Shown here: positions 40,598 to 50,190 of the stretch, piece by piece
How the letters are laid out: the number at the start of each line of letters is the position of its first letter
Position numbering within the stretch: the stretch's first letter is position 1
NCBI GenBank assembly: GCA_015487975.1
Contig: WFOS01000073.1
Location: 1-64,000, forward strand
Source of the DNA: Ardenticatena sp.
GTDB taxonomy: Bacteria; Chloroflexota; Anaerolineae; Ardenticatenales; Ardenticatenaceae
Length of the DNA stretch: 64,000 nt
Reading direction: 5' to 3'
The notes under the pieces: model-generated
Told to the model about the DNA's origin: nothing
The model's input: only the letters and a program-made list of their open reading frames with translations
Database searches by the model: none
Translations under genes and position numbers: made by a program

Positions 40598-42631
40598 CTA
40601 TCGTACGGCAAACGGCAACCAGGTGCGATGCCAGCGGGCTTCGGTCAGGATGCTGAACGAAAGTGTGACGTCGGTGGTTTGCACGTGCAACTGTGTGGGC
40701 TGTGTTTCGCCATCGGCGGCAGTGAAAGGCACCTGTACCGTGATGGGCACGTCTGCACTTTCGGACGGAGCCAGTGCGAGCGTAGGCGTGAGTACGTGTG
40801 TCACCCATACGTTGCTCCCAACTGAGATGGTGTAGGTGTGGGTGGTCGTATCCAAGTTGGTGATGGTGAGCGTGTGCTGTGCGCTTTCACCTGGAAAAAC
40901 GGGCGTGTCTGCTGTGAAGGCAAAACCTGTCGGTGGATAGATGTCCACAAAAACAGCCGACGGGCCCCCCCATGTGCCATCACTGCTTTGGGCTTCGATG
41001 AAAATGGTATGTCGCCCCAGTGTCCACCCATCGGTGGAAATCGTAGCGAATACCTGCTCGATGGGGGCATCGAAGATGGTATCCACGGCGGTCATGGTGA
41101 ATGTTCGAGTGCCTGTGATCCACGAAGGCGCGTCGATGCTATATCGCACTGCGGCCACAGAAGGCGGGGACGTTTGTGCCGCAGTACGGGTTGTGTCGGC
41201 TGTGGCTTCGATGCGCAAAATGTCCCCAGGTATCAGCGTGATGGTATTGGTGATGACGCCATTCAACAAGATCGAATGAACGTCGGGGCCTGCGGGTGTC
41301 TGGTATGGGCGGCGTGCGGCCTTGAAGCCGTAGAGGAGCGCCGGCAGGTTTTCGGGCAAGATGGTATTTTCGAAGTCGGTGCAGGCCTGGAAAAACGTTG
41401 TGCCGATTTCGAAGGTGTAAGCGGCGACGCCCAACTCGCCATAAGCCCAATCATCGGTGGTCCCATCGGCGATGTAGAGGCATTCAGCGGGTTGGCAGAC
41501 CGTGTAGCCCGTGTAGTAGCCGAATTTGTCGCCGAGACGGCGCAACGCTGTGGCGTTCGGCGCAGGCGCACTCGTGTAGCCCCACGGGTAGAGCACCAGC
41601 TCGCTGTAGCTATGCACGGTAATGAACAGGCCTGTGGTGTCTGGCGGGGCAGCGTCCGTATCGGCGGTGCCCCGCTGGTCAGGGAGCACCGAGGCCACAT
41701 AGTCCTGGATGGCTTGCGTTTCAGGTTCCGAGGCTGGCGCGGGACCACGGTAGGTGGACGCGCATGAATAGCCGCTCGAGCCATTGCCGCCCCACTTGAA
41801 ACTGCTGTTTCGGTTGAGGTCGGTGCCGTAGTAGGGAAAAGCGGTGCAGCCGTTGGTGTTGTTCGTGTTTTTGCGCCACAGGTACCCTGCTTCGGCCTGC
41901 TTGCGCCCGTCGGGGTTGGCTTGCGGGATGATGTGGAGCTCGCCGTAATCGAGCAGCCAGGTGATGTCGGGGTCGGTGCCATAGCGTGCTACTAGCTCTT
42001 CCACAAAGCGCATCACCAGTTCAGCGGTGGCATACTCGCGGGCGTGAATAGCGCTCATCAGTACGAATTTGAATTTGCCGCCAGGTGGTGTGAATGCCTG
42101 ATTGGTGATGACAGCGGCAAGAATATCGTAGCCGTCTGCCCCGCCTGTGGTCGTTTTCTCCCACGAATCGCCAATGTCTACCACGCGCACCAGCGAGGGG
42201 TGCGCTGCGGCCAGATCAAAGAGCGAAGTGTGTGTTTCTTCCACGGTGCGGTAGCAGGGATAGCCTGGAATGCCACTCGTTTGCCCTGCCAGAGGGCTGT
42301 TTTCTTGCTGTGCCTGGATTGTCATGTCGGGCAGAATGCGCACGGTGTAGCCTTCAGCCCGCAATTGTGTCAGCTCTTCGGGCGAAAGAAGCGCAGGAAC
42401 CTGCTGACGTTCGTGGTCCACGGTTTCGAAGAGGTCGTAGCGGGCAGCCAAGCGGTTCAGATCGTCGCGATTACGGAAATGAATCAGGGCAACAACGGGT
42501 TGGGCGAGCGGTTGGGCGGTTTCATTGGCTGGTTGGGGACGCAGGGTGTGCAGGGCTCCCAACAAGAGCACCGCCACCAGGGCGGTGCTGAGCAGGAGCA
42601 GAGCGGAAACAAGCGGGGAAACACGGGACAT
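40598..42631 (-). CDS. Secreted M14 zinc carboxypeptidase with C-terminal beta domains
   Basis: 677 residues. A signal anchor (about 9-30) and propeptide-like region precede an M14 metallocarboxypeptidase domain (about 125-430) with zinc ligands His196 and Glu199 (SAIHAREYATAE), a later His in ITVHSYSEL and a catalytic Glu in YTFEIGTTF. Carboxypeptidase T is the closest type I recognise. The last 240 residues form Ig-like beta domains. It is 9 bases downstream of the SbcC gene. The product should be extracellular. Confidence 0.9.
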   Translation of the reverse strand: MSRVSPLVSALLLLSTALVAVLLLGALHTLRPQPANETAQPLAQPVVALIHFRNRDDLNRLAARYDLFETVDHERQQVPALLSPEELTQLRAEGYTVRILPDMTIQAQQENSPLAGQTSGIPGYPCYRTVEETHTSLFDLAAAHPSLVRVVDIGDSWEKTTTGGADGYDILAAVITNQAFTPPGGKFKFVLMSAIHAREYATAELVMRFVEELVARYGTDPDITWLLDYGELHIIPQANPDGRKQAEAGYLWRKNTNNTNGCTAFPYYGTDLNRNSSFKWGGNGSSGYSCASTYRGPAPASEPETQAIQDYVASVLPDQRGTADTDAAPPDTTGLFITVHSYSELVLYPWGYTSAPAPNATALRRLGDKFGYYTGYTVCQPAECLYIADGTTDDWAYGELGVAAYTFEIGTTFFQACTDFENTILPENLPALLYGFKAARRPYQTPAGPDVHSILLNGVITNTITLIPGDILRIEATADTTRTAAQTSPPSVAAVRYSIDAPSWITGTRTFTMTAVDTIFDAPIEQVFATISTDGWTLGRHTIFIEAQSSDGTWGGPSAVFVDIYPPTGFAFTADTPVFPGESAQHTLTITNLDTTTHTYTISVGSNVWVTHVLTPTLALAPSESADVPITVQVPFTAADGETQPTQLHVQTTDVTLSFSILTEARWHRTWLPFAVR

Positions 42632-42640
42632 TGCTCTCTC

Positions 42641-45370
42641 CTACGCGTCACGTTGGACACGGCTTCCTTCGGGCCCCTTGACGACGTGCAAGCGGACGGG
42701 GAACATGTCTTTCAGTTCTTCGATATGCGTGATGACGAAGATGCGTTCGAATTCATCCTTGATGGCATTGATGGCTTCGACCAGACGTTCACGCCCCGCA
42801 GCATCTTGCGAGCCAAAGCCTTCGTCGATGAAGAGGGTTTGCAGACGTGCACCAGCACGCTGGGCAAGTAAGCGGCTGAGGGCGATACGCAAGGCAAAAT
42901 TGATGCGGAAGGCTTCGCCCCCGCTGTACATTTCGTAAGGGCGTTCACCGGCTTCATCACCAATGATGATGTCGAGCGTTTCCGCTTTGGCGTCTTTGGA
43001 GACCAAATCGCGCTGACTTTCGAGCCGCACCCACATGCGCCCATTGGTCATGATATCGAGCAGGCGGTTGGTTTCGTCTGCGATTTCGGGCAGGATGGCT
43101 TCGATGATGAGCGCTTGGACGCCCTTCTTGCCAAAGGCTTTTTGCAGCTCTTTGAAAGCATGTTGGCGTTCTTGCCACTCGGTGCGCTCTTGCTTCAACT
43201 CGTTCAGACGCTTGCGCGCTTTTTCGGCCGTTTCCAGTTTCTGTTGCGCAGCACCCAATTTGCGCTGCGCATCACTGTAGCGCTGGTGCAGGTTTTCGAC
43301 ATGTTTTCGCGCCACATTCTTTTGCTTTTCGACCTCTGGAAGGGTGCGCACCTCGTCGCGCAGCGTAGCGACGTGCGTGGCTTCGAGTTTGATCTGTTTG
43401 GTGAGGTCGGAGAGCCTGTCACGCAACGAATTGAGTAGTTCACGGTTGCTGACCAGACGTTCCTCGGCAGTTTCCAATTCGCGCAACTGTTTTTCGGCGT
43501 TGGCGAGGGTTTGGACCTGCTGGCGTACCGCTTGGTGGGCCTCTTCATCGTAGCCGAGCGTGGCAATCTGTTCATGCACCGCGGCGAGTTTGGCGCGGGC
43601 TTCGTGGGCGTAGTCTTCCTGTTCGAGACGAGTATTCAGCTCGGCAATTTCGGCTTCGACCATGTTCAGCGCTTCTCGCTCAGCGTGGGCAATGGCAGCA
43701 GCAGGGTCGTCGCTATCGAGCTGAGATTGAATTTCAGCCAGTTCGCGCTCTAAGGCGGCGAGTCGTTGTCGGGCTTCTTCCACACGGCGCAGGTTGGCTT
43801 CGGCGTTGGCGCGAGCGCGTTCCCAACGAGGACGTTCGCGTTCGATCTGTTGGCGCAACTGTTTGCCTTTTTGGGTGATGGCGTCACGTTCCTGGCGAAG
43901 GCCCTGAATGCGTTCTTCGTTGGCGGCAATGGTTCGTTCGGCCTGTTCGATTTCCAACCGCGTCTCGGCGATGACGCGTTCGCGATGTTCGGGGGCGAGC
44001 GGCTGGCGACACACGGGGCATTCTGCACCGGCCTGGCTTTCGAGCAAGCGCAGGCGCTCGTGCAGCGCCTCGATGTGCTTTTGCAGGTGCTTGTTCTCGG
44101 CTTCCAGTGTGCTGATGTCAGTTTGGTGTTGCTGGTAGAGGTCGCGCAGGCGTTCGCGTTCCTCATCCAGGGTTTTCAATTCCGCCAGTTTGGCTTCGGC
44201 TTCGGTACGTTGGGCTTCGTATGCTGGTTGTTGGGCCATCAGTTCGTTTTGGCGGTTGATTTCACGTTCCAGCGATTGGGCTTCGGCTTTGATTTTGCTG
44301 ATGGCTTCGGCGATGCGTCGGTTGAGCTCGTGCATGCGGCGTTCGAGCGCACGCAACCGATTTTCGATTTTACGTCGTTCTTCTTCGATGCGTTTTTCGA
44401 GTGCGCGTTGTTCCCGTTCGAGACGGCGCAGATGGTCGAGATTTTCGTTCCAGTGGGCTTCTTCCTTGCGGGCGGCTTGCAGTTGCGCATACCGTGCCTT
44501 GATTTCGTCGCGTTGCGCAAGCAGGCGTTCGTCGGCTTCGAGGCGTTTCTCGACCTCTTGGACACGCTTTTTCAGCGTCTCTTGCGTTGATTTCAGGGTG
44601 CTGAACGCCCGTTCCTTCTGGGTCAACTCTTCTTTTTTGCGCATGAGTGCTTCCCACTGGGTGCGCAGGCGTTCGTGTTCTTGCTCGGCAGTGCGTTTTT
44701 CATCTTGCAGGCGCTTCAATTCACCTTCGATGCGTTCCACCTCGTTGCGCAGGGCGGGAATTTGCGCGATTTCGGCCTCGATTTGCTCAATATCACGCTC
44801 GCACCGCGTCACTTCTAGCTCAGCCTGGCGGGCTTTTTCTTTGGCACGATTTTCCAATTCGTCGTACACCTGCAAGCCGAGAATATCGGCCAGAATTTCT
44901 TTGCGTTCGGAGGGTTTGCGGGTGGTGAATTCATCGGCGCGGCCCTGCAAAATGAAAGCGGAATTGATGAAAGTTTCATACGAAACTTTGAGCAGCTTGT
45001 TGATTTCGCGCTGTGTTTCACGCAATTTCGAGCCACCGATGTTCACCCAGGTTGTGCCGTTGTGCAGCTGGAATTCCAGCCGACTGAGCCCACGCCCCTG
45101 GGTGCTGCGCATGCGAATGATGCGGTAACGTTGGCCGTCCAGTTCAAATGTGAACGCCACGCGCATATCGGTCTGTCCACGTGTGATGAGGTCGTTGTCT
45201 GATTTGGCGCGGGATTTGCCCCAGATAGCCCAGGTAATGGCGTCCAGCAGGCTGGATTTGCCATGCCCATTATCGCCGATGATGGCGGCCAAGTGGATTC
45301 CCTCGAAATCAATCGTAGTATTTCCGCGGTACGACATGAAGTTCCGAAGATCCAGCGCAATGGGAATCAT
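42641..45370 (-). CDS. sbcC: SbcC/Rad50-like SMC-family ATPase
   Basis: 909 residues. Walker A in IGDNGHGKSSLLDAI near the N terminus, two long coiled coils flanking a zinc hook CPVCRQPL (about residue 450), and a C-terminal Walker B/signature region with LFIDEGFGSQD. It works with the SbcD/Mre11 nuclease on double-strand breaks and hairpins. No sbcD lies beside it. The start ATG 45370 begins MIPIALDLRNFMSY, the usual Rad50 N terminus. Confidence 0.93.
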   Translation of the reverse strand: MIPIALDLRNFMSYRGNTTIDFEGIHLAAIIGDNGHGKSSLLDAITWAIWGKSRAKSDNDLITRGQTDMRVAFTFELDGQRYRIIRMRSTQGRGLSRLEFQLHNGTTWVNIGGSKLRETQREINKLLKVSYETFINSAFILQGRADEFTTRKPSERKEILADILGLQVYDELENRAKEKARQAELEVTRCERDIEQIEAEIAQIPALRNEVERIEGELKRLQDEKRTAEQEHERLRTQWEALMRKKEELTQKERAFSTLKSTQETLKKRVQEVEKRLEADERLLAQRDEIKARYAQLQAARKEEAHWNENLDHLRRLEREQRALEKRIEEERRKIENRLRALERRMHELNRRIAEAISKIKAEAQSLEREINRQNELMAQQPAYEAQRTEAEAKLAELKTLDEERERLRDLYQQHQTDISTLEAENKHLQKHIEALHERLRLLESQAGAECPVCRQPLAPEHRERVIAETRLEIEQAERTIAANEERIQGLRQERDAITQKGKQLRQQIERERPRWERARANAEANLRRVEEARQRLAALERELAEIQSQLDSDDPAAAIAHAEREALNMVEAEIAELNTRLEQEDYAHEARAKLAAVHEQIATLGYDEEAHQAVRQQVQTLANAEKQLRELETAEERLVSNRELLNSLRDRLSDLTKQIKLEATHVATLRDEVRTLPEVEKQKNVARKHVENLHQRYSDAQRKLGAAQQKLETAEKARKRLNELKQERTEWQERQHAFKELQKAFGKKGVQALIIEAILPEIADETNRLLDIMTNGRMWVRLESQRDLVSKDAKAETLDIIIGDEAGERPYEMYSGGEAFRINFALRIALSRLLAQRAGARLQTLFIDEGFGSQDAAGRERLVEAINAIKDEFERIFVITHIEELKDMFPVRLHVVKGPEGSRVQRDA

Positions 45371-45415
45371 GCGGCAAGCCCTCTGTGGTGTCGGTTGGTT
45401 TGGTGCGTGTGGGGT

Positions 45416-45426
45416 ATGATAGCATG
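45416..45426 (-). promoter_or_regulatory. Extended -10 promoter element of sbcC
   Basis: In minus-sense CATGCTATCAT, i.e. TG-N-TATCAT, 46 bases before the sbcC start. Weak -35. Confidence 0.5.
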
Positions 45427-45450
45427 GTGACGCACTCAGTGCGAAAATAT

Positions 45451-45482
45451 AAAACAAGGCACAGGCGAGCATGGGCCTGTGC
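45451..45482 (-). terminator. Terminator after trmH
   Basis: 8-bp stem (GCACAGGC with GCCTGTGC, 8-base loop) followed in minus-sense by TTGTTTT. Confidence 0.75.
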
Positions 45483-45497
45483 GAAGGTGAAGATGCG

Positions 45498-46223
45498 TCA
45501 TTGCTCATCTGATGATGGCAAGCGACGCAAAGCAGCCGCGACACGCCGTGCCTGGGGCGTGTTCGCCGCCATCCAGCGGCGCAGGATGGCACGCCGTTCT
45601 TCACGTGTCAGAAAGTACGCATCGCCGACTTCACGGCGAGCACGCTGGGTCGTGTGGAAAATACTTACCGCAGCAGCGACCGAGATGTTGAGGCTTTGCA
45701 CGAAGCCGTACATTGGAATGATGAACGTGCCATCTACCAGTGCGACGGCTTCATCGCTTACGCCGTCATGCTCGTTGCCAAAAAGCAGTGCTACAGGCGT
45801 GTGCAAATCGATCTCCTGAATAGGGGTCGCGTGTTCGTCCAGACGGCTGGCCAGAACGCGATACCCACGTGCTTGCATGGCGTGGATCGCTTCTGCGATG
45901 GTGGGGTAGTGCTGCAATGAGAGCCACTTGTCGGCACCTTGCGTGACGCCCTGGCTGGGGTGCCAGCCACCGCGCCCTGCAACGATGCCGATGTTCTGCA
46001 CCCCAAACGCCTCGCACGAGCGCAAGACGGCCGCCTGGTTGTGACCATCGTCCACGGCTTCCAGCAGGACAGCGATATGGCGTGTGCGTTGGCGCAACAC
46101 GCGATCCATTTTGGAGGCCCGTTCAGGTGTGAGCAGATCCCACAGAAGGCGGTCGTTTTCGTCGAGAACGCCTTCTGCAACCAGGCGCTCGAAAAGCGCA
46201 GTGCGTTGTTCCTCGGGTGTCAT
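45498..46223 (-). CDS. trmH: TrmH-family tRNA/rRNA 2'-O-ribose methyltransferase
   Basis: 241 residues, SPOUT fold. Motif 1 includes DDGHNQAAVLRSCEAFG, motif 2 LLFGNEHDGVSDEA and motif 3 IPMYGFVQSLNISVAAAV with the trefoil knot. It probably methylates Gm18 of tRNA, though rRNA specificity is possible. I take ATG 46223, preceded by GAGG; an upstream ATG (46247) has a poorly spaced site. Confidence 0.88.
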   Translation of the reverse strand: MTPEEQRTALFERLVAEGVLDENDRLLWDLLTPERASKMDRVLRQRTRHIAVLLEAVDDGHNQAAVLRSCEAFGVQNIGIVAGRGGWHPSQGVTQGADKWLSLQHYPTIAEAIHAMQARGYRVLASRLDEHATPIQEIDLHTPVALLFGNEHDGVSDEAVALVDGTFIIPMYGFVQSLNISVAAAVSIFHTTQRARREVGDAYFLTREERRAILRRWMAANTPQARRVAAALRRLPSSDEQ

Positions 46224-46308
46224 ACGGATTGCCTCGATTCTGCGCATTTGCCTCTCTTGGGTGAATACTCAACATCCTACGGAAAGCTGACGGGGCGTCA
46301 ATTTTTCG

Positions 46309-46328
46309 AACCAAACAACTGTTTGTTT
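46309..46328 (+). promoter_or_regulatory. Palindromic operator candidate upstream of fadD
   Basis: AACCAAACA-AC-TGTTTGTTT is a near-perfect dyad (CAAACA/TGTTTG core), placed just upstream of the acyl-CoA ligase promoter. TetR-type fatty-acid regulators use such sites; no regulator gene adjoins. Confidence 0.45.
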
Positions 46329-46332
46329 GAAT

Positions 46333-46361
46333 TTGGCGAATTTGGAAAGTTGGCGTAGACT
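46333..46361 (+). promoter_or_regulatory. Promoter of acyl-CoA ligase gene
   Basis: TTGGCG (46333-46338), 17-base spacer, TAGACT (46356-46361), 53 bases before the start codon. Confidence 0.45.
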
Positions 46362-46413
46362 AAGAACGTATCCACTGGCAACCACTGCACGTCATCATCT
46401 GGGGAGGGGAAGC

Positions 46414-48120
46414 ATGCATGAAAAACCCTGGTTGAAGTTTTATGATGAAGGGGTACCCGAAAGCCTGACGTACCCCGGCCACACCTTGGATGTGTTTCTC
46501 TCAGAAAGTGCCCGCGAATTTCCGCATAACACCGCCATCATTTTCTATGGTACCAACATCACCTACCGCGCACTGAATGAGGCCGTCGACCATTTTGCCG
46601 CGGCGTTGCAGCATTATGGCTTGCAAAAGGGCGACCGTGTTGCGGTGATGATGCCCAACTGCCCCCAGTATGTGATTGCCTATTATGGCACGCTGCGTGC
46701 TGGTGGCGTCGTTGTGCCGACCAATCCCATTTACACTGCTCACGAAGTCGAACACCAATTGCAGGATAGCGGGGCGCGCTTCGTCGCGACGTTGACAATG
46801 AGCCTCGACACGGTGCGTTCGGTGTTGGACAACACCAATGTGGAACATGTCATTGTCGACAATATCAAAGAGTATTTTCCCACCCATCTGCGTTTGCTCT
46901 TTACCTGGTTCAAAGAAAAGAAAGAGGGACATTACGCCGATATTTCGGATATGCCCAACGCCTCCTGGTTCAAGGATTTCTTGAAAGTTGGGGCAGCGTC
47001 CATACTGCGTCCTGGCGGAGCATCGAAGGATGACCTGGCGGTGTTGGGCTACACGGGCGGTACCACGGGCGTGCCCAAGGGGGCTATGCTGTTGCATCGC
47101 AACCTTGTGGCGAACACACTGCAGGTGGCTTCGTGGATGCCTGGGTTGGAAAAGGGGCAGGATAGCTGCTTGGGGGCATTGCCACTTTTCCATTCGTATG
47201 GCATGACCACGATCATGAACCTGAGCATTGCCAATGCGGGCACGATGATTCTCGTTCCCAACCCGCGCGATATTCCCTTCTTGTTGAAGATGATCGATAA
47301 ATACAAGCCCACCCTCTTCCCAGGTGTGCCGACGCTCTACACCGCGATCAACAACCACCCCGATACACCAAAGCACAATTTGAAATCCATCAAGTATTGT
47401 ATCAGTGGTGCAGCGGGGTTACCCCCCGAAGTGCAGTACAAGTTCGAAGAACTAACGGGTGCCAAACTGGTCGAAGGCTACGGCCTGACTGAGGCGAGCC
47501 CGGTAACACATGCCAACCCGCTCAATGGCACACGCAAAGTGGGCAGTATCGGTATTCCCTTCCCCGATACATTGGCGAAGATTGTACATCCTGAAACGGC
47601 GGAACCGTTGCCAGTGGGTGAAGACGGCGAACTCATCATTCATGGGCCACAGGTGATGGCCGGATACTACAACCGCCCAGATGAGACGCTGCAGACGCTT
47701 CGCAAGGATGCGGAAGGACGTGTCTGGTTATACACGGGGGATATTGCCCGCATGGACGAAGATGGTTACTTCTACATCGTCGATCGTAAGAAAGATTTGA
47801 TCATTGCTGGGGGGTATAACATCTATCCACGCGAAGTAGAAAATGTGCTCTATGAACATCCCGCTGTATTGGAAGCGGCTGTTGTAGGGGTGCCCCATGA
47901 GTACCGCGGCGAAACCGTCAAGGCATTTATCGTCCTGAAACCGGGTATGCAAGCGACGCCAGAAGAAATCGAACAGTTCTGCCGCGAGCGCCTGGCACCG
48001 TACAAGGTGCCGAAGCTGATTGAATTCCGCGATGAGTTGCCGAAAACCACAGTGGGCAAAATTCTGCGACGTGTGCTTGCCGAAGAGGAGCGCAAGAAGT
48101 TCGAGGCACAACAGTCGTAA
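46414..48120 (+). CDS. fadD: Long-chain acyl-CoA synthetase (AMP-binding)
   Basis: 568-residue adenylate-forming ligase converting fatty acids to acyl-CoA. AMP-binding motif GYTGGTTGVPKGA, the GLTEASPV region, DGYFYIVDRKKDLIIAGGYNIYP hinge (in parts) and the C-terminal catalytic Lys in LPKTTVGKILRR. ATG 46414 is set by GGGAGGGGA. A palindromic operator candidate and a promoter lie upstream. Confidence 0.92.
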   Translation: MHEKPWLKFYDEGVPESLTYPGHTLDVFLSESAREFPHNTAIIFYGTNITYRALNEAVDHFAAALQHYGLQKGDRVAVMMPNCPQYVIAYYGTLRAGGVVVPTNPIYTAHEVEHQLQDSGARFVATLTMSLDTVRSVLDNTNVEHVIVDNIKEYFPTHLRLLFTWFKEKKEGHYADISDMPNASWFKDFLKVGAASILRPGGASKDDLAVLGYTGGTTGVPKGAMLLHRNLVANTLQVASWMPGLEKGQDSCLGALPLFHSYGMTTIMNLSIANAGTMILVPNPRDIPFLLKMIDKYKPTLFPGVPTLYTAINNHPDTPKHNLKSIKYCISGAAGLPPEVQYKFEELTGAKLVEGYGLTEASPVTHANPLNGTRKVGSIGIPFPDTLAKIVHPETAEPLPVGEDGELIIHGPQVMAGYYNRPDETLQTLRKDAEGRVWLYTGDIARMDEDGYFYIVDRKKDLIIAGGYNIYPREVENVLYEHPAVLEAAVVGVPHEYRGETVKAFIVLKPGMQATPEEIEQFCRERLAPYKVPKLIEFRDELPKTTVGKILRRVLAEEERKKFEAQQS

Positions 48121-48155
48121 AAGAACCGCCCCTAACAACGCCTGTCTGAGATCCC

Positions 48156-48185
48156 AAGCCCCTACCGAGTGCTCGGTAGGGGCTT
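48156..48185 (+). terminator. Hairpin after fadD
   Basis: Perfect 14-bp stem AAGCCCCTACCGAG with CTCGGTAGGGGCTT, 2-base loop in the drawn pairing; no T run follows. Probably a terminator of a type without U tract. Confidence 0.65.
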
Positions 48186-48253
48186 CGATGACCTAGGAAC
48201 GACGTCATGCCTCTTGGGCATAAAAGTCGCACCATGGTCTTTTTGCGTTTTGT

Positions 48254-48282
48254 TTCACACTTTTTTGCGGAATGACTATAAT
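48254..48282 (+). promoter_or_regulatory. Promoter of small HTH gene
   Basis: TTCACA (48254-48259), 17-base spacer, TATAAT (48277-48282), with the start codon about 110 bases further on. Confidence 0.7.
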
Positions 48283-48399
48283 TGGAACGATGCCCTTGTC
48301 CGCAACGGTGTGCATGTGAGGCGATGGGAAAAGTTGCAAAGGGGGCATGCTCTATGGTTGCTTTGGGTTGTAGAAAAAAATTGTAAGAGGAGGATTTTC

Positions 48400-48681
48400 A
48401 TGGCTCGTAAACTTGAACTGCATTTGACGCCGGAACAGCGTCGCGAACTGGAAGACATTCGCGACAACCATCCATTGCGCTACATGCGCGAACGTGCCGA
48501 AGCCCTGCTCAAAATCGCCGAAGGGAAATCCGGGCGCGAAGTGGCGCTGAAGCATCTGCCGAAGGAACGCCAGCCCGATACGGTGTACCGCTGGGTGCAC
48601 CGCTATCAGCAAGAAGGCGTGAAAGGCTTGTTCATCCGCCCTGGTCGTGGCCGCAAGCCCAAGAAGCGCAAGGATGCCTGA
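48400..48681 (+). CDS. Small helix-turn-helix protein (IS630-transposase N-terminus-like)
   Basis: 93 residues: LHLTPEQRRELEDIRDNHP, a middle RERAEALLKIAEGKSGREVALKH and YRWVHRYQQEGVKGLFIRPGRGRKPKKRK. It matches the DNA-binding N-terminal part of IS630/Tc1-like transposases, but no DDE catalytic part follows. It has its own consensus promoter and RBS (AAGAGGAGG), so it is probably a domesticated regulator or DNA-binding protein, not a recent mobile element. Confidence 0.75.
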   Translation: MARKLELHLTPEQRRELEDIRDNHPLRYMRERAEALLKIAEGKSGREVALKHLPKERQPDTVYRWVHRYQQEGVKGLFIRPGRGRKPKKRKDA

Positions 48682-48708
48682 CACTTCTCCCACGCTACGC
48701 TGAACACT

Positions 48709-50106
48709 ATGAACGAATCCTTCCTTGCCCGCGTGCGCCACATTCTGGATGACGAACGTGTTTCAACCGGCGAATCGGTGCGTGTTCTCCATGCACGCGA
48801 CCAGTCGTCGCATGCCGCCCATTTGCCGGATGTCGTTGTCTGGCCGCGCACCACCGAAGAAGTGCGTGCACTTGTGGCAACTGCTGCGCGTTTTCGCGTG
48901 CCTGTGGTGGGATGGGGTGCTGGGAGCAGCCTCGAAGGCAACCCCATCCCCATTCATGGCGGTATGGTGATCGACTTTTCGCAGATGAATCGCATTCTCG
49001 CCCTTCATGCCGCCGACTTCCAAGTCGTGGTGCAGCCTGGGGTGTTGTACAAAGACATGAACCGCACTCTGGCCCGCCACGGGCTCTTTTTTGCCCCTGA
49101 CCCTGGTGCGAATGCCAGCATTGGTGGCATGATTGCGAACAATGCTGCGGGGACGCGCACGGTCAAGTATGGGGCGACGCGCGATAACGTGCTGGCATTG
49201 GAAGTTGTGTTGGCTGATGGCTCTGTGGTGCATACCGGTTCGCGCTCGGTGAAGCAATCGGCGGGGTATGATCTTACGCACCTGTTCATCGGCTCAGAAG
49301 GCACATTGGGACTGATTACTGCTGCCACACTCAAACTCGCACCGCTCCCTGAGCATTTCAGCGCTGCCATTGCTTCGTTTCCATCCACAGCCGCTGCGGC
49401 CGACGCCGTCTATGCCATCATGGGCTCGGGGGTTGTCCCTGCTGCGCTGGAATTGTTGGATGCCAGTGCCATGCGCTACTTCTTGCTGAATACGGCGCTT
49501 GACCTGCCGGTTGCCCCTACGCTGCTCATGGAATTCCACGGCGCAACCGAAGCTGCCATTGCCAGTGAACTCGACCTGGTGCGTGAACTTTGTACCGACC
49601 TGGGGGCAACCGCCTTTGTGGCTGGCGTGGGGCGTGATGAACGTCACCGCATCTGGCGAGGTCGCCACCATCTTTTCCATGCCATGGTGCAGACGCATCC
49701 CAACCAGCCATACCTCATCACCGATGTGGCCGTGCCCATTTCACGCTACCCTGAGCTGGCTGCATTCATTGCCGCGTTGCTCGACACCATGGCGCTCGAT
49801 GGCGCACTCTTTGGGCATGCGGGCGATGGCAACGCACATACGGTTGTGTTTTCCCCTTCCGACGACGCCGAGACGTTCGATACTTTGCAGCGCTTCAACG
49901 ACCAAGTGGTTGAAAAAGCCCTGGCGCTTGAAGGCACATGCACGGGAGAACACGGCGTTGGTCTCGGCAAGCAAAAATACCTGCTTCGCGAATACGATGA
50001 GGCCACATTGGCGCTCATGGCACACCTCAAACGCACGCTCGATCCCCATAACATTCTCAACCCTGGCAAAGTGCTTCCTCCCACCTTCTTGACCGACTTG
50101 GCCTAA
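48709..50106 (+). CDS. FAD-binding oxidase (GlcD/D-lactate dehydrogenase-like)
   Basis: 465 residues. The FAD_binding_4 domain shows GWGAGSSLEGNPIPIHGG and DPGANASIGGMIANNAAGTRTVKYG, and the C-terminal FAD-oxidase domain shows GHAGDGNAHTVVF and GTCTGEHGVGLGKQKY. It oxidises a D-2-hydroxy acid such as D-lactate or glycolate. No partner iron-sulfur (GlcF-type) subunit lies nearby, favouring the single-subunit D-lactate type. It begins 27 bases after the HTH gene. Confidence 0.9.
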   Translation: MNESFLARVRHILDDERVSTGESVRVLHARDQSSHAAHLPDVVVWPRTTEEVRALVATAARFRVPVVGWGAGSSLEGNPIPIHGGMVIDFSQMNRILALHAADFQVVVQPGVLYKDMNRTLARHGLFFAPDPGANASIGGMIANNAAGTRTVKYGATRDNVLALEVVLADGSVVHTGSRSVKQSAGYDLTHLFIGSEGTLGLITAATLKLAPLPEHFSAAIASFPSTAAAADAVYAIMGSGVVPAALELLDASAMRYFLLNTALDLPVAPTLLMEFHGATEAAIASELDLVRELCTDLGATAFVAGVGRDERHRIWRGRHHLFHAMVQTHPNQPYLITDVAVPISRYPELAAFIAALLDTMALDGALFGHAGDGNAHTVVFSPSDDAETFDTLQRFNDQVVEKALALEGTCTGEHGVGLGKQKYLLREYDEATLALMAHLKRTLDPHNILNPGKVLPPTFLTDLA

Positions 50107-50190
50107 ACCCCAATTGCCGCCTCTTTGCCTTCATCCTAGAATACGCCCACCCGACGCCCGCTTGTGCCAACCAACTGTATCAGCCTGACC

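Noticed and set aside
42044-42871. Long antisense frames opposite the M14 peptidase and SbcC genes
   Set aside because: They are shadows without RBS or recognisable domains, on strongly supported minus-strand genes.
48169-48399. Upstream extension of the HTH gene
   Set aside because: It crosses the fadD hairpin and the TATAAT promoter; the start with AAGAGGAGG is at 48400.
48400-48681. Active insertion sequence
   Set aside because: Only the transposase N-terminal domain exists; no inverted repeats or target duplication visible.
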